A stretch of 53,013 bases of DNA from Desulfobulbaceae bacterium. GTDB lineage: Bacteria; Desulfobacterota; Desulfobulbia; Desulfobulbales; Desulfocapsaceae. Shown one piece after another: positions 1 through 7,622 of the stretch. Numbering within the stretch: position 1 is the first letter of the stretch; every line of letters begins with the position of its first letter. Where the stretch lies: the NCBI GenBank assembly GCA_024636345.1, contig JAGXHG010000002.1, positions 1 through 53,013 of the forward strand, given 5' to 3'. The notes beneath the pieces are model-generated. The model was not told the origin of the DNA and ran no database searches. It saw nothing but the letters and a program-made list of their open reading frames with translations. Both the position numbers and the translations under genes were made by a program.

Positions 1-36
1 CATTCTCTCACGTTGGTTAAGATGATCGTAGGACAT
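1..36 (-). CDS. IS30-family transposase, N-terminal 12 residues only
   Basis: Translation from the ATG at 36 gives MSYDHLNQRERM, matching the MSYxxLxxxER start common in IS30 transposases. A Shine-Dalgarno-like AGGAG lies at 48-44. The rest lies outside the window, so intactness cannot be judged. The start codon sits inside a long hairpin (separate entry). Confidence 0.6.
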   Translation of the reverse strand, partial: MSYDHLNQRERM

Positions 37-103
37 CGTTGGCTCCTGGTTTCTGAAGTTTGTGGTGAACCTCAAAATACCAGAACCGCCAGCGATGTCC
101 TAC
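28..103 (-). promoter_or_regulatory. Hairpin sequestering the IS30 transposase start
   Basis: GTAGGACATCGCTGGC (103-88, minus strand) pairs with GCCAACGATGTCCTAC (43-28) over 15 of 16 positions, and a further 7 pairs (one wobble) follow towards the loop. The 3' arm contains the AGGAG ribosome site and the ATG. An mRNA entering from outside the element would hide the start, as known for IS10 and IS50; a promoter inside the loop would avoid this. The function here is inferred. Confidence 0.55.
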
Positions 104-153
104 TCTGTCTTCAGGTGGTGCACTTAGATGTTGAATTCACCAGACCAAAGAAT

Positions 154-180
154 GGAAAATAGATCTGTCCCCTTTTACCC
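154..180 (-). repeat. Head repeat of a REP-associated transposase element, inverted copy
   Basis: On the minus strand this reads AAAAGGGGACAGATCTATTT, the same block that precedes the two degenerate REP-associated transposase copies at 2224-2255 and 4586-4620 (AAAAAGGWGACAKATCTATT consensus). It is followed on the minus strand by IS30 sequence instead of a transposase gene, so it looks like a copy interrupted by the IS30-type element. Confidence 0.55.
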
Positions 181-246
181 TTACCCCAAAAAACATGAAC
201 GTTCTGTAGTCCTCTACAAAAAAATCACTCTTACAACCAATCCGAC

Positions 247-1953
247 ATGAAATATATACCATCCCAACTTGCCTTTTTCACTCGCAACAAGAAAGCGAGA
301 AGAGATACCTTTCTCCTGCTCAGATTCTTTGTGATCCTGCTCTTCATCATCACCACATACAGTATTCTTTTCCATGCTCTGATGCAGCTCGAGGGCAAGG
401 AATTCAGCTGGGTTACAGGGTTCTACTGGACGCTTACCGTCATGTCCACGCTTGGTTTTGGTGACATCACCTTTTCTACAGATATCGGCCTGTTATTTTC
501 AATGGTTGTCCTTTTGACCGGTATCGTCTACCTGCTTGTCATGCTCCCCTTCACCTTCATTCAATTCTTCTACGCCCCCTGGCTCGAGGCACAAGCCAAA
601 ACAAGGACACCAAAAGAATTACCGGAAGACACAAAAAACCATATTATCTTAACAGCGCTCGATCCCATCACGATCAATCTCATAAAAAAACTTGCGTCCT
701 ATAATTTTGAGTATGTCATCCTGGTGGACGAATTACAAAAAGCCCTGGAACTCCGTGATGCAGGATATGAAATAGTCCTCGGCGACTATGGGGACCCTGA
801 GACCTATACCCGACTGCGGGTACATCAGGCGGCCATGGTCGTCGCCACTAATGATGATATGATCAATACCAGCATAGCATTTACCATCAGGGATGTTTAC
901 CCGGACATACCCATCGTCACCAATGCCAACGAGGACCATGCCTTCGACATTCTGAAATCGGCAGGCAGTACGCACACATTTCAATTCACCAAGATGCTGG
1001 GGAGGTCCCTGGGAAGAAGAGTACTCGGGAGCAGCATGGGCGCCAATATCTTATGGCAGCGCGACCAGCTTCTCATTGCCGAGGCACCGGCAATGAGGAC
1101 AGCCCTGGAGGGAAAAACCCTTGCCAAGACGAGACTGCGGGAAAAAACAGGTGTAACGGTGGTCGGGGTATGGGAAAGGGGGCATTTTGAAAGTGCACAC
1201 CCGCAGACAAAAATCAGCTCCTCCACGGTACTTGTGCTGGCCGGCTCTGCTGAACAGCTTGAAAAATTCAACAAGCTCTTTTCTATCAGTTGTTCAAGTT
1301 TCTCCAGCGACTCCAAAGCCTTGATTCTCGGTGGAGGAAGGGTAGGAAATGCAGCGGCAGATGCCCTTGAGGAGCAGAAGATTCCCTATATTATAGTGGA
1401 AAAAAATCGTGTCCTGACAAAAAATAGAAACAATTCCATCTACGGAAATGCGGCTGATTTTGACACATTACACAAGGCCGGCATCATGAATGCGAGGTCT
1501 GTCCTCATCACTACCCACAACGACGACATGAATGTCTATCTCACCATCTTTTGTCGCCAATTACGCCCTGATGTCCAGATAATCAGCAGGGCCAACAATG
1601 AAAGAACGGTTTCCAAACTGCACAGGGCAGGCGCCGATCTGGTAATGTCGTACGCCTCCATGGCTGCCAACAGTATCATCAATCTGATCAACCAGGAGCA
1701 GCTGCTTATGCTCGTGGAAGGTCTCAGCATCTTTCGCGCCTCAGCGCAAAACTCTCTCGCCGGCAAGTCACTCTCTGAAAACCATCTCAGGGAGGAGACC
1801 GGATGCAGCGTGGTCGCAATCACCAGAGAGGGCAAGCTGATTCTCAACCCGGACCCGTTCAGCCCTCTTGAATTGAATGACGAGCTGCTCCTGATTGGTA
1901 CCGCAGATGCAGAAAAACAATTTAAGGAGAGATATGGTTCTTCGGTAACGTAA
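247..1953 (+). CDS. Two-TM potassium channel with two RCK (TrkA-N/TrkA-C) domains
   Basis: 568 residues. Residues about 24-46 and 78-108 form two membrane helices around a pore helix; the selectivity filter reads TLGFGD (TxGFGD rather than TVGYGD). A first RCK unit follows (residues 130-340, Rossmann start HIILTALDPITINLI, then a TrkA-C lobe). A second RCK unit (from about residue 355) has the intact nucleotide motif LILGGGRVGNAAADAL and its own TrkA-C lobe. This is the layout of MthK-like ligand-gated K+ channels with two RCK domains per chain. The first RCK lacks a clear GxGxxG, the second keeps it, so only the second may bind nucleotide. No good ribosome site precedes the ATG. It stands alone, upstream of mobile-element debris. 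The ion specificity is a family inference. Confidence 0.88.
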   Translation: MKYIPSQLAFFTRNKKARRDTFLLLRFFVILLFIITTYSILFHALMQLEGKEFSWVTGFYWTLTVMSTLGFGDITFSTDIGLLFSMVVLLTGIVYLLVMLPFTFIQFFYAPWLEAQAKTRTPKELPEDTKNHIILTALDPITINLIKKLASYNFEYVILVDELQKALELRDAGYEIVLGDYGDPETYTRLRVHQAAMVVATNDDMINTSIAFTIRDVYPDIPIVTNANEDHAFDILKSAGSTHTFQFTKMLGRSLGRRVLGSSMGANILWQRDQLLIAEAPAMRTALEGKTLAKTRLREKTGVTVVGVWERGHFESAHPQTKISSSTVLVLAGSAEQLEKFNKLFSISCSSFSSDSKALILGGGRVGNAAADALEEQKIPYIIVEKNRVLTKNRNNSIYGNAADFDTLHKAGIMNARSVLITTHNDDMNVYLTIFCRQLRPDVQIISRANNERTVSKLHRAGADLVMSYASMAANSIINLINQEQLLMLVEGLSIFRASAQNSLAGKSLSENHLREETGCSVVAITREGKLILNPDPFSPLELNDELLLIGTADAEKQFKERYGSSVT

Positions 1954-2132
1954 GGGGCTATCACGAATGATGGAGTGGCGACACTTCGCAATCAGCCTGA
2001 TGCCACTTCGAAGCGAAGCACAGGTCATTTCGGAGCGCAGCAAGAGATCTTCTTCCTCCGCGCTTTTAGATTCGGACCCCCCTGGCGGTAGCGGAGGAGA
2101 AGACAATGAAAAAAACAGCAACTCAAAATACA
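1954..2132. other. Intergenic stretch after the potassium channel, with an inverted repeat
   Basis: No gene seen. TCTTCTTCCTCCGC (2048-2061) is complementary, with one bulged base, to GCGGAGGAGAAGA (2091-2103), enclosing a 29-nt loop. No T-run follows either arm, so it is a poor intrinsic terminator but could still end or stabilise the channel transcript. Confidence 0.4.
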
Positions 2133-2220
2133 ATTAAGATCCGCACTCTTACTTGACTAAAACGCAGGTAAACTCCTCTAAGGTGGGAGTCCATAAAAAA
2201 TGAAATAAAGCGGCAAAAAT
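2133..2220 (+). repeat. 88-bp direct repeat, copy 1 (REP-transposase tail)
   Basis: Matches 5199-5286 at 82 of 88 positions by direct comparison. In the second copy the repeat overlaps the last codons of the degenerate transposase, so it appears to be the 3' end of that element. Here it has no transposase body upstream, so it looks like the tail of a further, mostly deleted copy lying head-to-tail with the pseudogene at 2281. It contains a small potential stem (ACTCC / GGAGT). Confidence 0.7.
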
Positions 2221-2223
2221 GGA

Positions 2224-2543
2224 CAAAAAGGAGACAGATCTATTTTTGACTTCCACTTCAGTAGGTGATACCCTTCCTTTATGCTTCGACATGCCAGATT
2301 AATCATCAACGATTGTCCACATCATATCATCCAGCGCGGCCACAACCGACAGGTCGTGTTTGCCAGGGGCGACGACTACAGATCATTGCCGGTCGCCAAA
2401 CCCGCTACATCAATACAATGGGAAAAAGGAGCGGTTCTCTCTGGGAAGGCCGGTTTAAATCCAGCCCTATCAGTGCCAAGGAATACCTTCTTGCCTGTTG
2501 TCGATATGTTGAGCTCAATCATTTTAAAATAAACTTGTCTTGA
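2224..2543 (+). pseudogene. REP-associated (Y1/IS200-like) transposase remnant, internally deleted
   Basis: The head repeat (2224-2255) is followed by ATG 2281 giving MLRHARLIINDCPHHIIQRG, the typical start of REP-associated tyrosine transposases (RHARxxxxxxPxHIxxRG). After about 34 residues the reading jumps, with loss of the central catalytic part, to SLWEGRFKSSPISAKEYLLA and CRYVELN, the conserved C-terminal block, which ends early at 2543. The HUH pair and catalytic Tyr region are not all present. A second copy lies at 4586-5222. Non-functional. Confidence 0.75.
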
Positions 2544-2585
2544 GTGCCAGCTTGACATTTCACTACAAAAAAACAGGGAAATCCT

Positions 2586-3383
2586 ATGAAAGAAAACATG
2601 CCCCCAAATAGCGTTTATCTTTGGGGCGGCCATTTTCTGTTTCTGGGGCGCCTTGATGACATTACCGAACATATGCACCATGCCCTGCAGGTGATCATAA
2701 ATCGGGAGGGGCTCTTTGGATTGCGAATCGATGGCGCATCGATCGAATGCGGCGGAGTAATCATCGGCCCCGACCTTCGTCATCAGTTGCTCAGTTCCAG
2801 TGATTCTCAGGTCCACCTGTTCATTGACCGTGAAACTGCGGTTGCTAGAGCGATCACACGACAGCATCTCGAGAAAAAGAATGTCAAAATACTCAATGGC
2901 GCTCTTCTTCAAACGTTACGGGGGTGTATTGATGCCTCGGGTAATTTTCTTGGGTCATGCGCAGAGGCTGACGATGTCTACGGAAAATTCGTGTCGGTCC
3001 TTGGCGGATATGCAGGGCATTCAGAGGAAGTGGTTGACCCGCGTATACTGGCTGTCATGAACCTGCTGCAGGAAAAACATCTTACCCACAAACTGACCAT
3101 CGCGGAACTTGCCAGGCATGCCTGTCTTTCCGAAAGCCGTTTGATGCATCTGTTCTCCAAACAAATCGGCATTCCACTCCGGCGCTATAGCCTGTGGCTG
3201 CGGGTATTGTCGGCAATGCAATTAATTGCTCAAGGCAAACAGTCTCTCACCGAAGCTGCATACAGTGCTGGGTTTTCTGATTCCGCACATCTGAGCCGAA
3301 CCTACAGAAGCATGTTCGGCCTCACTATTTCCAGTTGTCTCAAGATTAGCAGCTTCGTTCATGTAAACTCATGTTTTTCCTGA
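2586..3383 (+). CDS. AraC-family transcriptional regulator
   Basis: 265 residues, cytoplasmic. The C-terminal third (about 160-260) is a two-helix-turn-helix AraC DNA-binding domain: LTIAELARHACLSESRLMHL is the first HTH, SLTEAAYSAGFSDSAHLSRT the second, followed by the signature FRSMFGLT-like YRSMFGLTISSCLK. The N-terminal half resembles the cupin-type sensor of small AraC regulators but its ligand cannot be read. The ribosome site AGGGAA lies 8 nt before ATG 2586. Imperfect direct repeats begin in its last codons and continue toward the metallo-beta-lactamase-fold gene at 3643, the likeliest target. The gene lies between two transposase remnants, so recent acquisition is possible. Confidence 0.85.
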   Translation: MKENMPPNSVYLWGGHFLFLGRLDDITEHMHHALQVIINREGLFGLRIDGASIECGGVIIGPDLRHQLLSSSDSQVHLFIDRETAVARAITRQHLEKKNVKILNGALLQTLRGCIDASGNFLGSCAEADDVYGKFVSVLGGYAGHSEEVVDPRILAVMNLLQEKHLTHKLTIAELARHACLSESRLMHLFSKQIGIPLRRYSLWLRVLSAMQLIAQGKQSLTEAAYSAGFSDSAHLSRTYRSMFGLTISSCLKISSFVHVNSCFS

Positions 3384-3500
3384 TACTTTTCTCCAGCCAA
3401 TCGTAGTTACCTCAACAATAGCAGGTTCATTCAAGTAAATTCCTTTTTTTCGTTATATCATCCAATCAACTGAACATTCATTTAAGAAAAATTGTTATTC
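3350..3500 (+). repeat. Imperfect tandem repeats downstream of the AraC gene
   Basis: TTCGTTCATGTAAACTC (from about 3354), GTTCATTCAAGTAAATTC (about 3425) and a weaker AACATTCATTTAAGAAAA (about 3473) share the core TTCATkyAwGTAAAyTC followed by a T-rich stretch. The spacing is about 71 and 50 bp. They lie between the AraC gene and the gene at 3643 and could be operator half-sites; alternatively they are decayed copies of a short duplication. No T-rich terminator hairpin was found. Confidence 0.4.
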
Positions 3501-3594
3501 CAGGATGCAGCCTCCCTCCTCGCTGTTCGGGTGTGATCAGCGCTCATCCGTGGTGTTAACTCGATTAGCGTTCTTATCTGGATTTTAATTGTGG

Positions 3595-3609
3595 AGTTCC
3601 TGCTCGGCT
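3595..3609 (+). repeat. 15-bp inverted repeat flanking the MBL-fold gene, left arm
   Basis: AGTTCCTGCTCGGCT here is the reverse complement, with one mismatch, of AGCCGAGCAGGAGCT at 4493-4507. The arms bracket the whole gene at 3643-4473. It may be the edge of a small mobile cassette or chance; no transposase lies between the arms. Confidence 0.4.
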
Positions 3610-3642
3610 GATGTAAAAAAAGATAAAAAGGAGGAAGTAGAA

Positions 3643-4473
3643 ATGAAAAGAATTGTGTCACGTTTTGGAATAATCATTGCTCTGGTTTTGCTTGTTTCAA
3701 CTGCTGCGTATGCTAAATTCGGCTCTGTGATGCCGCCATACAGCGTATCTGACCAAACAAACGAGGTTACCGTTACCTTTTTGGGCCAATCCGCGTTTAA
3801 GCTGACCTCAGGAACAAAGACTATATTCATCGATCCCTGGATAACCGGTAACCCGGTATGCCCGATAACGGTTGAGGACATTACCGAAGCTGATCTCATT
3901 TTAGTCACCCACGATCATTTTGATCATTTAGGTGACACCATCGCCATATCCATGGCAACGGGGGCAAAGGTTGTGGCTGTATATGAGACAGCTGCGAAGT
4001 TAATAGCGAATGGACTTCCTCCAGATCATATTTTATTCGACGGTTATGGACGGGATATCGGTGGACCGATTGATATTGACGGATTGACGCTCATCATGAC
4101 CCCGGCCGTCCATTCATCGGAGAGCGGTGTACCCGTTGGCTATATTATTAAATTTTCTGGTAGCGCCAACATCTATCACGCCGGTGATACCGCCATCTTT
4201 TCGGACATGCAGCTCTGGGGACGACTCTATCCAATAGACCTTGCTTTGTTGCCGATAGGAGGTGGTTTCACCATGGATGCTATGCAGGCTGCCCAAAGCT
4301 TAAGACTGATCACGCCCAAAAAAGCAATACCTATGCATTACGGCACCTTCCCTATGCTGGCGCCAAATGCCGATGAGTTCGTCAGATTGGCCAAAAAAAT
4401 AGCGCCGGGCGTGGGAGTGACAGTTCTTGAACCTGGTGAAAGCTTTGTCCTAAGGCCGGGCGAGGTTCATTAA
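3643..4473 (+). CDS. Exported metallo-beta-lactamase-fold hydrolase (UPF0173-like)
   Basis: The start at 3643 is chosen because AAGGAGG lies 8 nt upstream; a longer TTG-initiated frame from 3589 lacks a ribosome site. The 276-residue product starts with a Sec signal peptide (MKRIVSRFGIIIALVLLVST, cleavage after AYA). The HxHxDH zinc motif is THDHFDH (about residue 89-95), followed by HSSESG and a GDTAIF block (metal-bridging Asp) and a C-terminal MHYGTF. This order matches the UPF0173/L-ascorbate-lactonase-like branch of the superfamily. Most homologues are cytoplasmic, so the signal peptide is a notable difference. Substrate unknown. The AraC gene upstream is the probable regulator. Confidence 0.82.
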   Translation: MKRIVSRFGIIIALVLLVSTAAYAKFGSVMPPYSVSDQTNEVTVTFLGQSAFKLTSGTKTIFIDPWITGNPVCPITVEDITEADLILVTHDHFDHLGDTIAISMATGAKVVAVYETAAKLIANGLPPDHILFDGYGRDIGGPIDIDGLTLIMTPAVHSSESGVPVGYIIKFSGSANIYHAGDTAIFSDMQLWGRLYPIDLALLPIGGGFTMDAMQAAQSLRLITPKKAIPMHYGTFPMLAPNADEFVRLAKKIAPGVGVTVLEPGESFVLRPGEVH

Positions 4474-4492
4474 AAGGGAACTCAACACGCTT

Positions 4493-4507
4493 AGCCGAGC
4501 AGGAGCT
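4493..4507 (+). repeat. 15-bp inverted repeat flanking the MBL-fold gene, right arm
   Basis: AGCCGAGCAGGAGCT, complementary with one mismatch to 3595-3609. It lies 20 bp after the stop of the MBL-fold gene. Confidence 0.4.
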
Positions 4508-4585
4508 TCTCTTTAGAACGAGTCTGTAGAAAAACCCGATTTATAATAATGACCCGAATGAAAAATGAGTGATTTTTTCACGAAA

Positions 4586-5222
4586 GTAAAAAGGTGACAT
4601 ATCTATTTTTGACATCCAATTAAGTATTTGATAGCCTTCCTTCATGCCTCGACATGCCAGATTAATCATCAACGACTATCCACATCATATCATCCAACGT
4701 GGCCACAACACCAGGTAGTGTTTGCCAAGGACGACGCCAAGAATGGAAATCAAAACTTGGTTGCAAGATGTACGTATATTGTCTGATGACAAGCCATATC
4801 CTCCTCTTCATTGACCCCGGCTCCCAGGTTGAAAACCTGAGTCTTCTCATGAAATGCATTGCCGGTCGCCAAACCCGCTAAATCAATACAATGAAAAAAA
4901 TGTGCTGCGGTTCTCCCTGGGAAGGGCGTTTTAAATCCAGCCCAATCAGAGCCAACGAATACCTTCTTGCCTGTAGTCGATATGTGGAACTAAATCCTGT
5001 GCGAGCCGGAATGGTTCAAGAACCTGGCAATATCCATGCTCAAGTTGTCAGGAGAAGACCAGGGGCAAAGAACTATCATGGTTTGACGCGTATCCTTTTT
5101 ATCTGAGTCTTGGCAAGACCCCTGAAGAGAAAACCAAAAGGTATCATAAATGGCTCCACAATTTATATAAATTGCAACGTACAGGGAGAAAACGGTGCAT
5201 TAAGACCCGCACTCTTACTTGA
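4586..5222 (+). pseudogene. REP-associated (Y1/IS200-like) transposase, degenerate second copy
   Basis: The head repeat (4586-4620) precedes ATG 4644 (MPRHARLIINDYPHHIIQRG). Frame is lost after about 24 residues, but pieces remain in other frames: a central MYVYCLMTSHILLF-like strand (4768 on), LSLLMKCIAGRQTR, GSPWEGRFKSSPI, CRYVELNPVRAGMV (about 4970-5010) and the tail SLGKTPEEKTKRYHKW, ending at TGA 5220-5222. At least three frameshifts or stops make it non-functional. It is longer than the copy at 2224-2543 and shows the full element extent. Confidence 0.78.
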
Positions 5223-5286
5223 CTACGACGCTGGTAAACTCCTGTAAGGTGGGAGTCCATAAAAAATGAAATAAAGCAGCAAAAAT
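5199..5286 (+). repeat. 88-bp direct repeat, copy 2 (REP-transposase tail)
   Basis: 82 of 88 bases match 2133-2220. Its first 24 bases overlap the end of the transposase pseudogene reading frame, fixing it as the element's 3' end. Confidence 0.7.
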
Positions 5287-5785
5287 CCCGATCAAGAACA
5301 TCAAGAGGGATGACAGGCACCGGCATTGATTCGAACAATGCTAAGGTTATTATTGCCGCACAAAAATAACCCTGACCCAATTGTCACAAGAAAAGGCAAA
5401 CGTTATTAGAAGCAGAAAAGAACTACCAATCCGGGGTTTCGTTATAAACGAGGCTCCGGATTTTTATATTTACAGCGAATTTAATGAAGTTAAGGAATTT
5501 AAGGTGTCCCCCATTGTCCCCCTGGTCCTTGTCCTTATCCTACTTGACAATACTTATCATGGATGTCCCCAGATCTCTACAAAAAGGAATTTCGAAGCCT
5601 ACAAGTAGCCCCCTCCCCCTTTTTAAGTATCCTGCATGGTGATAGCATCAAACTTTCAATCGCAACAGTGGCTAATGAGGCTGTTAAGCGTGCAAAGCTG
5701 ATATATTTTATTCATTTTCTGTAACGGCTCTCTCTCTTGAAGCAATGCCCAACCACATCCCAGACAGAATAAGCTAGGAGGCAAC
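5287..5785. other. Gene-poor stretch with one strong hairpin
   Basis: No convincing gene. A 75-codon frame at 5381-5608 starts with TTG, has no ribosome site and shows no recognisable motif. AATCCGG (5428-5434) and CCGGATT (5456-5462) close a stem that continues inward with wobble pairs to CGTT/AACG and is followed by TTTTT at 5461-5465; it could be a rho-independent terminator or the core of a small repeat. The rest is AT-rich without visible structure. Confidence 0.45.
5428..5465 (+). terminator. Terminator-like hairpin
   Basis: The perfect outer 7-bp stem AATCCGG/CCGGATT and inner CGTT/AACG stem, joined by wobble pairs, are followed by a five-T run. No gene upstream clearly needs it, so the function is uncertain. 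Confidence 0.4.
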
Positions 5786-6304
5786 ATGCTTACAAATCGT
5801 AGGACCAGCAAACGACATGCTACTCCGGGGCTGATGTCCAGTATATGGAATGGAGAATCTGCCTGCATTGGCATTATTGAAGATGTATCAGCCACCGGGA
5901 TTCGAGTATCGAATATTCCGTCACATTTTATTGAGCAATCCCGAAAATGTTTCATCATCGTGCATGGACCTCTCCAGGATTTCAAACTCATGTTGCAAGC
6001 CAGGTGGAAATCTGAAACTAAAAAAAAGACGGATCAAATGATAGGCTATAAAATTGTTAAACCGACACTCAACTGGAAGAATTTTCTAGCAGTACCCCTT
6101 GCGACAACAGGATTAAATGACAGTTTCCCATTTGATAAGTCAAGACCGATATTCAAAAGAAGAATCAATAATGAAGAACAAGATCCTTATAGCATCGCTC
6201 TCTTCCTTGCAGCATTGCTCACTAACAAAACTTTCGCTCAAGAAAAAGGAGGTAATGGAAAAAGTGGGGTCAGTCATCAATGTGGGACACCAAAGTTTTT
6301 TTAA
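5786..6304 (+). CDS. PilZ-like domain protein
   Basis: 172 codons in frame, but only about the first 110 look like a domain. The start is supported by AGGAGG 5 nt upstream. NRRTSKRH near the N-terminus resembles the PilZ RxxxR c-di-GMP loop, and IIEDVSATGIRVSN matches the (D/N)xSxxG part; the domain ends near KIVKPTLNWKNFL, as in PilZ proteins. The first arginines are compressed (RRTSKR), so nucleotide binding is plausible but not certain. The last 40 codons overlap the small exported-peptide frame at 6171, where a hydrophobic stretch reads in this frame; the true C-terminus may therefore have changed by frameshift. Confidence 0.55.
   Translation: MLTNRRTSKRHATPGLMSSIWNGESACIGIIEDVSATGIRVSNIPSHFIEQSRKCFIIVHGPLQDFKLMLQARWKSETKKKTDQMIGYKIVKPTLNWKNFLAVPLATTGLNDSFPFDKSRPIFKRRINNEEQDPYSIALFLAALLTNKTFAQEKGGNGKSGVSHQCGTPKFF
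6171..6304 (+). pseudogene. Small exported protein broken by a frameshift
   Basis: ATG 6171 gives MKNKILIASL, a signal-peptide start. The matching hydrophobic core and cleavage region, ALFLAALLTNKTFAQEKGG, lies in another frame from about 6198 (the frame of the PilZ ORF). Joined by one indel near 6195-6205 they form a normal Sec signal peptide with cleavage after FAQ, followed by a short GGNGKSG-type tail ending at 6304. As it stands neither frame gives the whole peptide. Function unknown; this could also be a coincidence of frames. Confidence 0.4.
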
Positions 6305-6434
6305 AATTCATCAGCTTCTGATCGGAAGAGAACAGACAGCTCTTGCTGGTGAAAAATTTTTTTTAGAATGGATTGGTGAAAAGGTGGTGAAGTTCGGTCA
6401 AATTTTTTATTCAAGATGAATGGGGGAAGAGTTC

Positions 6435-6707
6435 ATGTCTTTGCTATCTGAATTACCATGTTGGGAAATAACCCAGTGTAACAGAAAACAGAAGTGTCTC
6501 CTGGCCAGCGATCCGGAAAGGGCTTGCTGGGAACTGGTCAAGGATGATAAAGCCAGCTCATTCCATATTTGCGTTGATTGCCTGGTTTATCTGGTAAAGC
6601 AAAAGGATTCGCCTCTCAGTGAAGAGGAGTTTTCTTCTATCCTCCAACAACGAAGAGTAGTGGGCAGAGAATATGAGTGCGGCCTTCTTGCCCATGGCAT
6701 TAGTTAA
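6435..6707 (+). CDS. Small two-CW-type cysteine-rich protein
   Basis: The 90-residue product begins at ATG 6435, chosen because GGGGGAAGA lies just upstream; an in-frame ATG at 6420 lacks this. It has CWEITQC, then CLLA, then ACWELV and CVDCLVY. The paired CWE motifs with neighbouring Cys match the small two-CW domain proteins of deltaproteobacteria. It is probably a metal- or Fe-S-binding cytoplasmic protein; the role is not known. A strong terminator lies 200 bp downstream. Confidence 0.6.
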   Translation: MSLLSELPCWEITQCNRKQKCLLASDPERACWELVKDDKASSFHICVDCLVYLVKQKDSPLSEEEFSSILQQRRVVGREYECGLLAHGIS

Positions 6708-6900
6708 ATACTCGTCTCCGGTCTCAGGTCACCTGAAATCTCTTCCTGGATGGACAGACATTCCAGATATTGATGAGAGTCTTCCTGGCCCTGGTTTGGT
6801 CTGTTAAAGCTTTTAGGTATGAGCGGGATTCAGAGTCAGATCTTGAAAATCAGCTTTCTTTACCGTATTAATTTACAATCTTACTCACTGTTATATAAAA

Positions 6901-6944
6901 AGAGAAAGGCCCTGCTTCATTGAAGAAGCAGGGCCTTTCTCTTT
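6901..6944. terminator. Bidirectional terminator closing the Wood-Ljungdahl array
   Basis: A perfect 18-bp stem (6901-6918 with 6925-6942) with a 6-nt loop. The arm sequence starts AGAGAAAGGCCCTGC, so each side ends in a T-rich TTTCTCT. It lies 22 bp after the mvhD stop and can serve mvhD (minus) and the two-CW gene (plus). Confidence 0.9.
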
Positions 6945-6965
6945 ACCAAAAATCTCTCGAAACGA

Positions 6966-7568
6966 TCAGCCAAGGGCCGTGGTCAGAGACTTCTCCATCT
7001 TCTCATTCACTATTCCGCTGATATGCTCATTGGTCCAGACAGCATCCTTGCGTACCGCCTTGGTGGCGTTGCCAAAGGCGATCCGTACCTTTTGATCGGA
7101 GACGGCAGCCAGGGCCTTGTCGATCCTGGCCTTCAGCTCTTCTTTGGACAGTCCCTCGGCCTCGCCGATGGGGCCAAGCTCCTTGATCTGGTTCGTAAAC
7201 TTGGTGATCAACTGGACAAAGCGTGGCGCCTCGGCAGCAGAGGCCCATTGCAGACTGTAGCGCTCCTCGCGGATACCAACATCCTTCAATACCTTCTTAA
7301 CCAGTGCATCCACACCCATTGCATCGTAATTACCAACCTGGTAATGGCATTCGCCAAGTTGTCAGCCGCCGCTGAAGATGCCATCCGCACCTTCTGCCAG
7401 AGCGCGCAGGACAAAGGCCGGATCGATGCGCCCGGTACACATCACCCTGAGGGTCCGCATATTGGGCGGGTATTGAAACCGTGAAACACCGGCAGCATCT
7501 GCCGCGGCGTAACAGCACCAGTTGCATAAAAAGCCAAGGATGCTGGGATTAAATTCCTGGTCAGCCAT
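6966..7568 (-). CDS. mvhD: MvhD/VhuD-type [2Fe-2S] electron-transfer subunit, selenoprotein
   Basis: Reads 7568 to 6966 through an in-frame TGA at 7364-7362 (Sec69), giving 200 residues. Before the TGA: FLCNWCCYAAADAAGV and MCTGRIDP; across it: FSGG-U-QLGECHYQVGNY, where family members have GCxxGxCHYxxGN. Both halves are needed for a normal MvhD, so TGA is Sec, not stop. Sec at this position is known in methanogen VhuD. The protein passes electrons to HdrA from a hydrogenase or formate dehydrogenase. GAGGAG lies 9 nt before the ATG. It is last in the array, 53 bp after hdrA, before the terminator. No hydrogenase MvhAG is adjacent, so the likely partner is FdhA. Confidence 0.88.
7334..7361 (-). 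promoter_or_regulatory. Candidate SECIS hairpin of mvhD
   Basis: Directly after the TGA, CAACTTGG (7361-7354) can pair with CCAGGTTG (7341-7334) over 8 bp with one G-U. An alternative inner TGGC/GCCA hairpin is also possible. Bacterial SECIS elements lie just downstream of UGA inside the coding region; binding by SelB is inferred. Confidence 0.5.
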
Positions 7569-7622
7569 AAGACATTCTCCTCAAATATAATAAACTTGAT
7601 CCATCATTTTTTAGAATTGAAA

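Larger units (their letters stand above)
1..139 (-). mobile_element. Left end of an IS30-family insertion sequence (cut by window edge)
   Basis: The minus strand begins a protein with an IS30-like N-terminus at 36, and upstream of it lies about 100 bp of non-coding end sequence. The outer part (about 117-139) reads TGAATTCAACATCTAAG on the minus strand, which resembles the terminal inverted repeat of IS30-type elements. The exact outer boundary is inferred; no second end or target duplication is visible because the element leaves the window. It abuts an inverted fragment of the REP-transposase head repeat at 154-180, so it probably inserted into one of those. Confidence 0.6.

Noticed and set aside
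5381..5608. 75-codon open frame
   Set aside because: TTG start, no ribosome site, no motif, and it spans a terminator-like hairpin.
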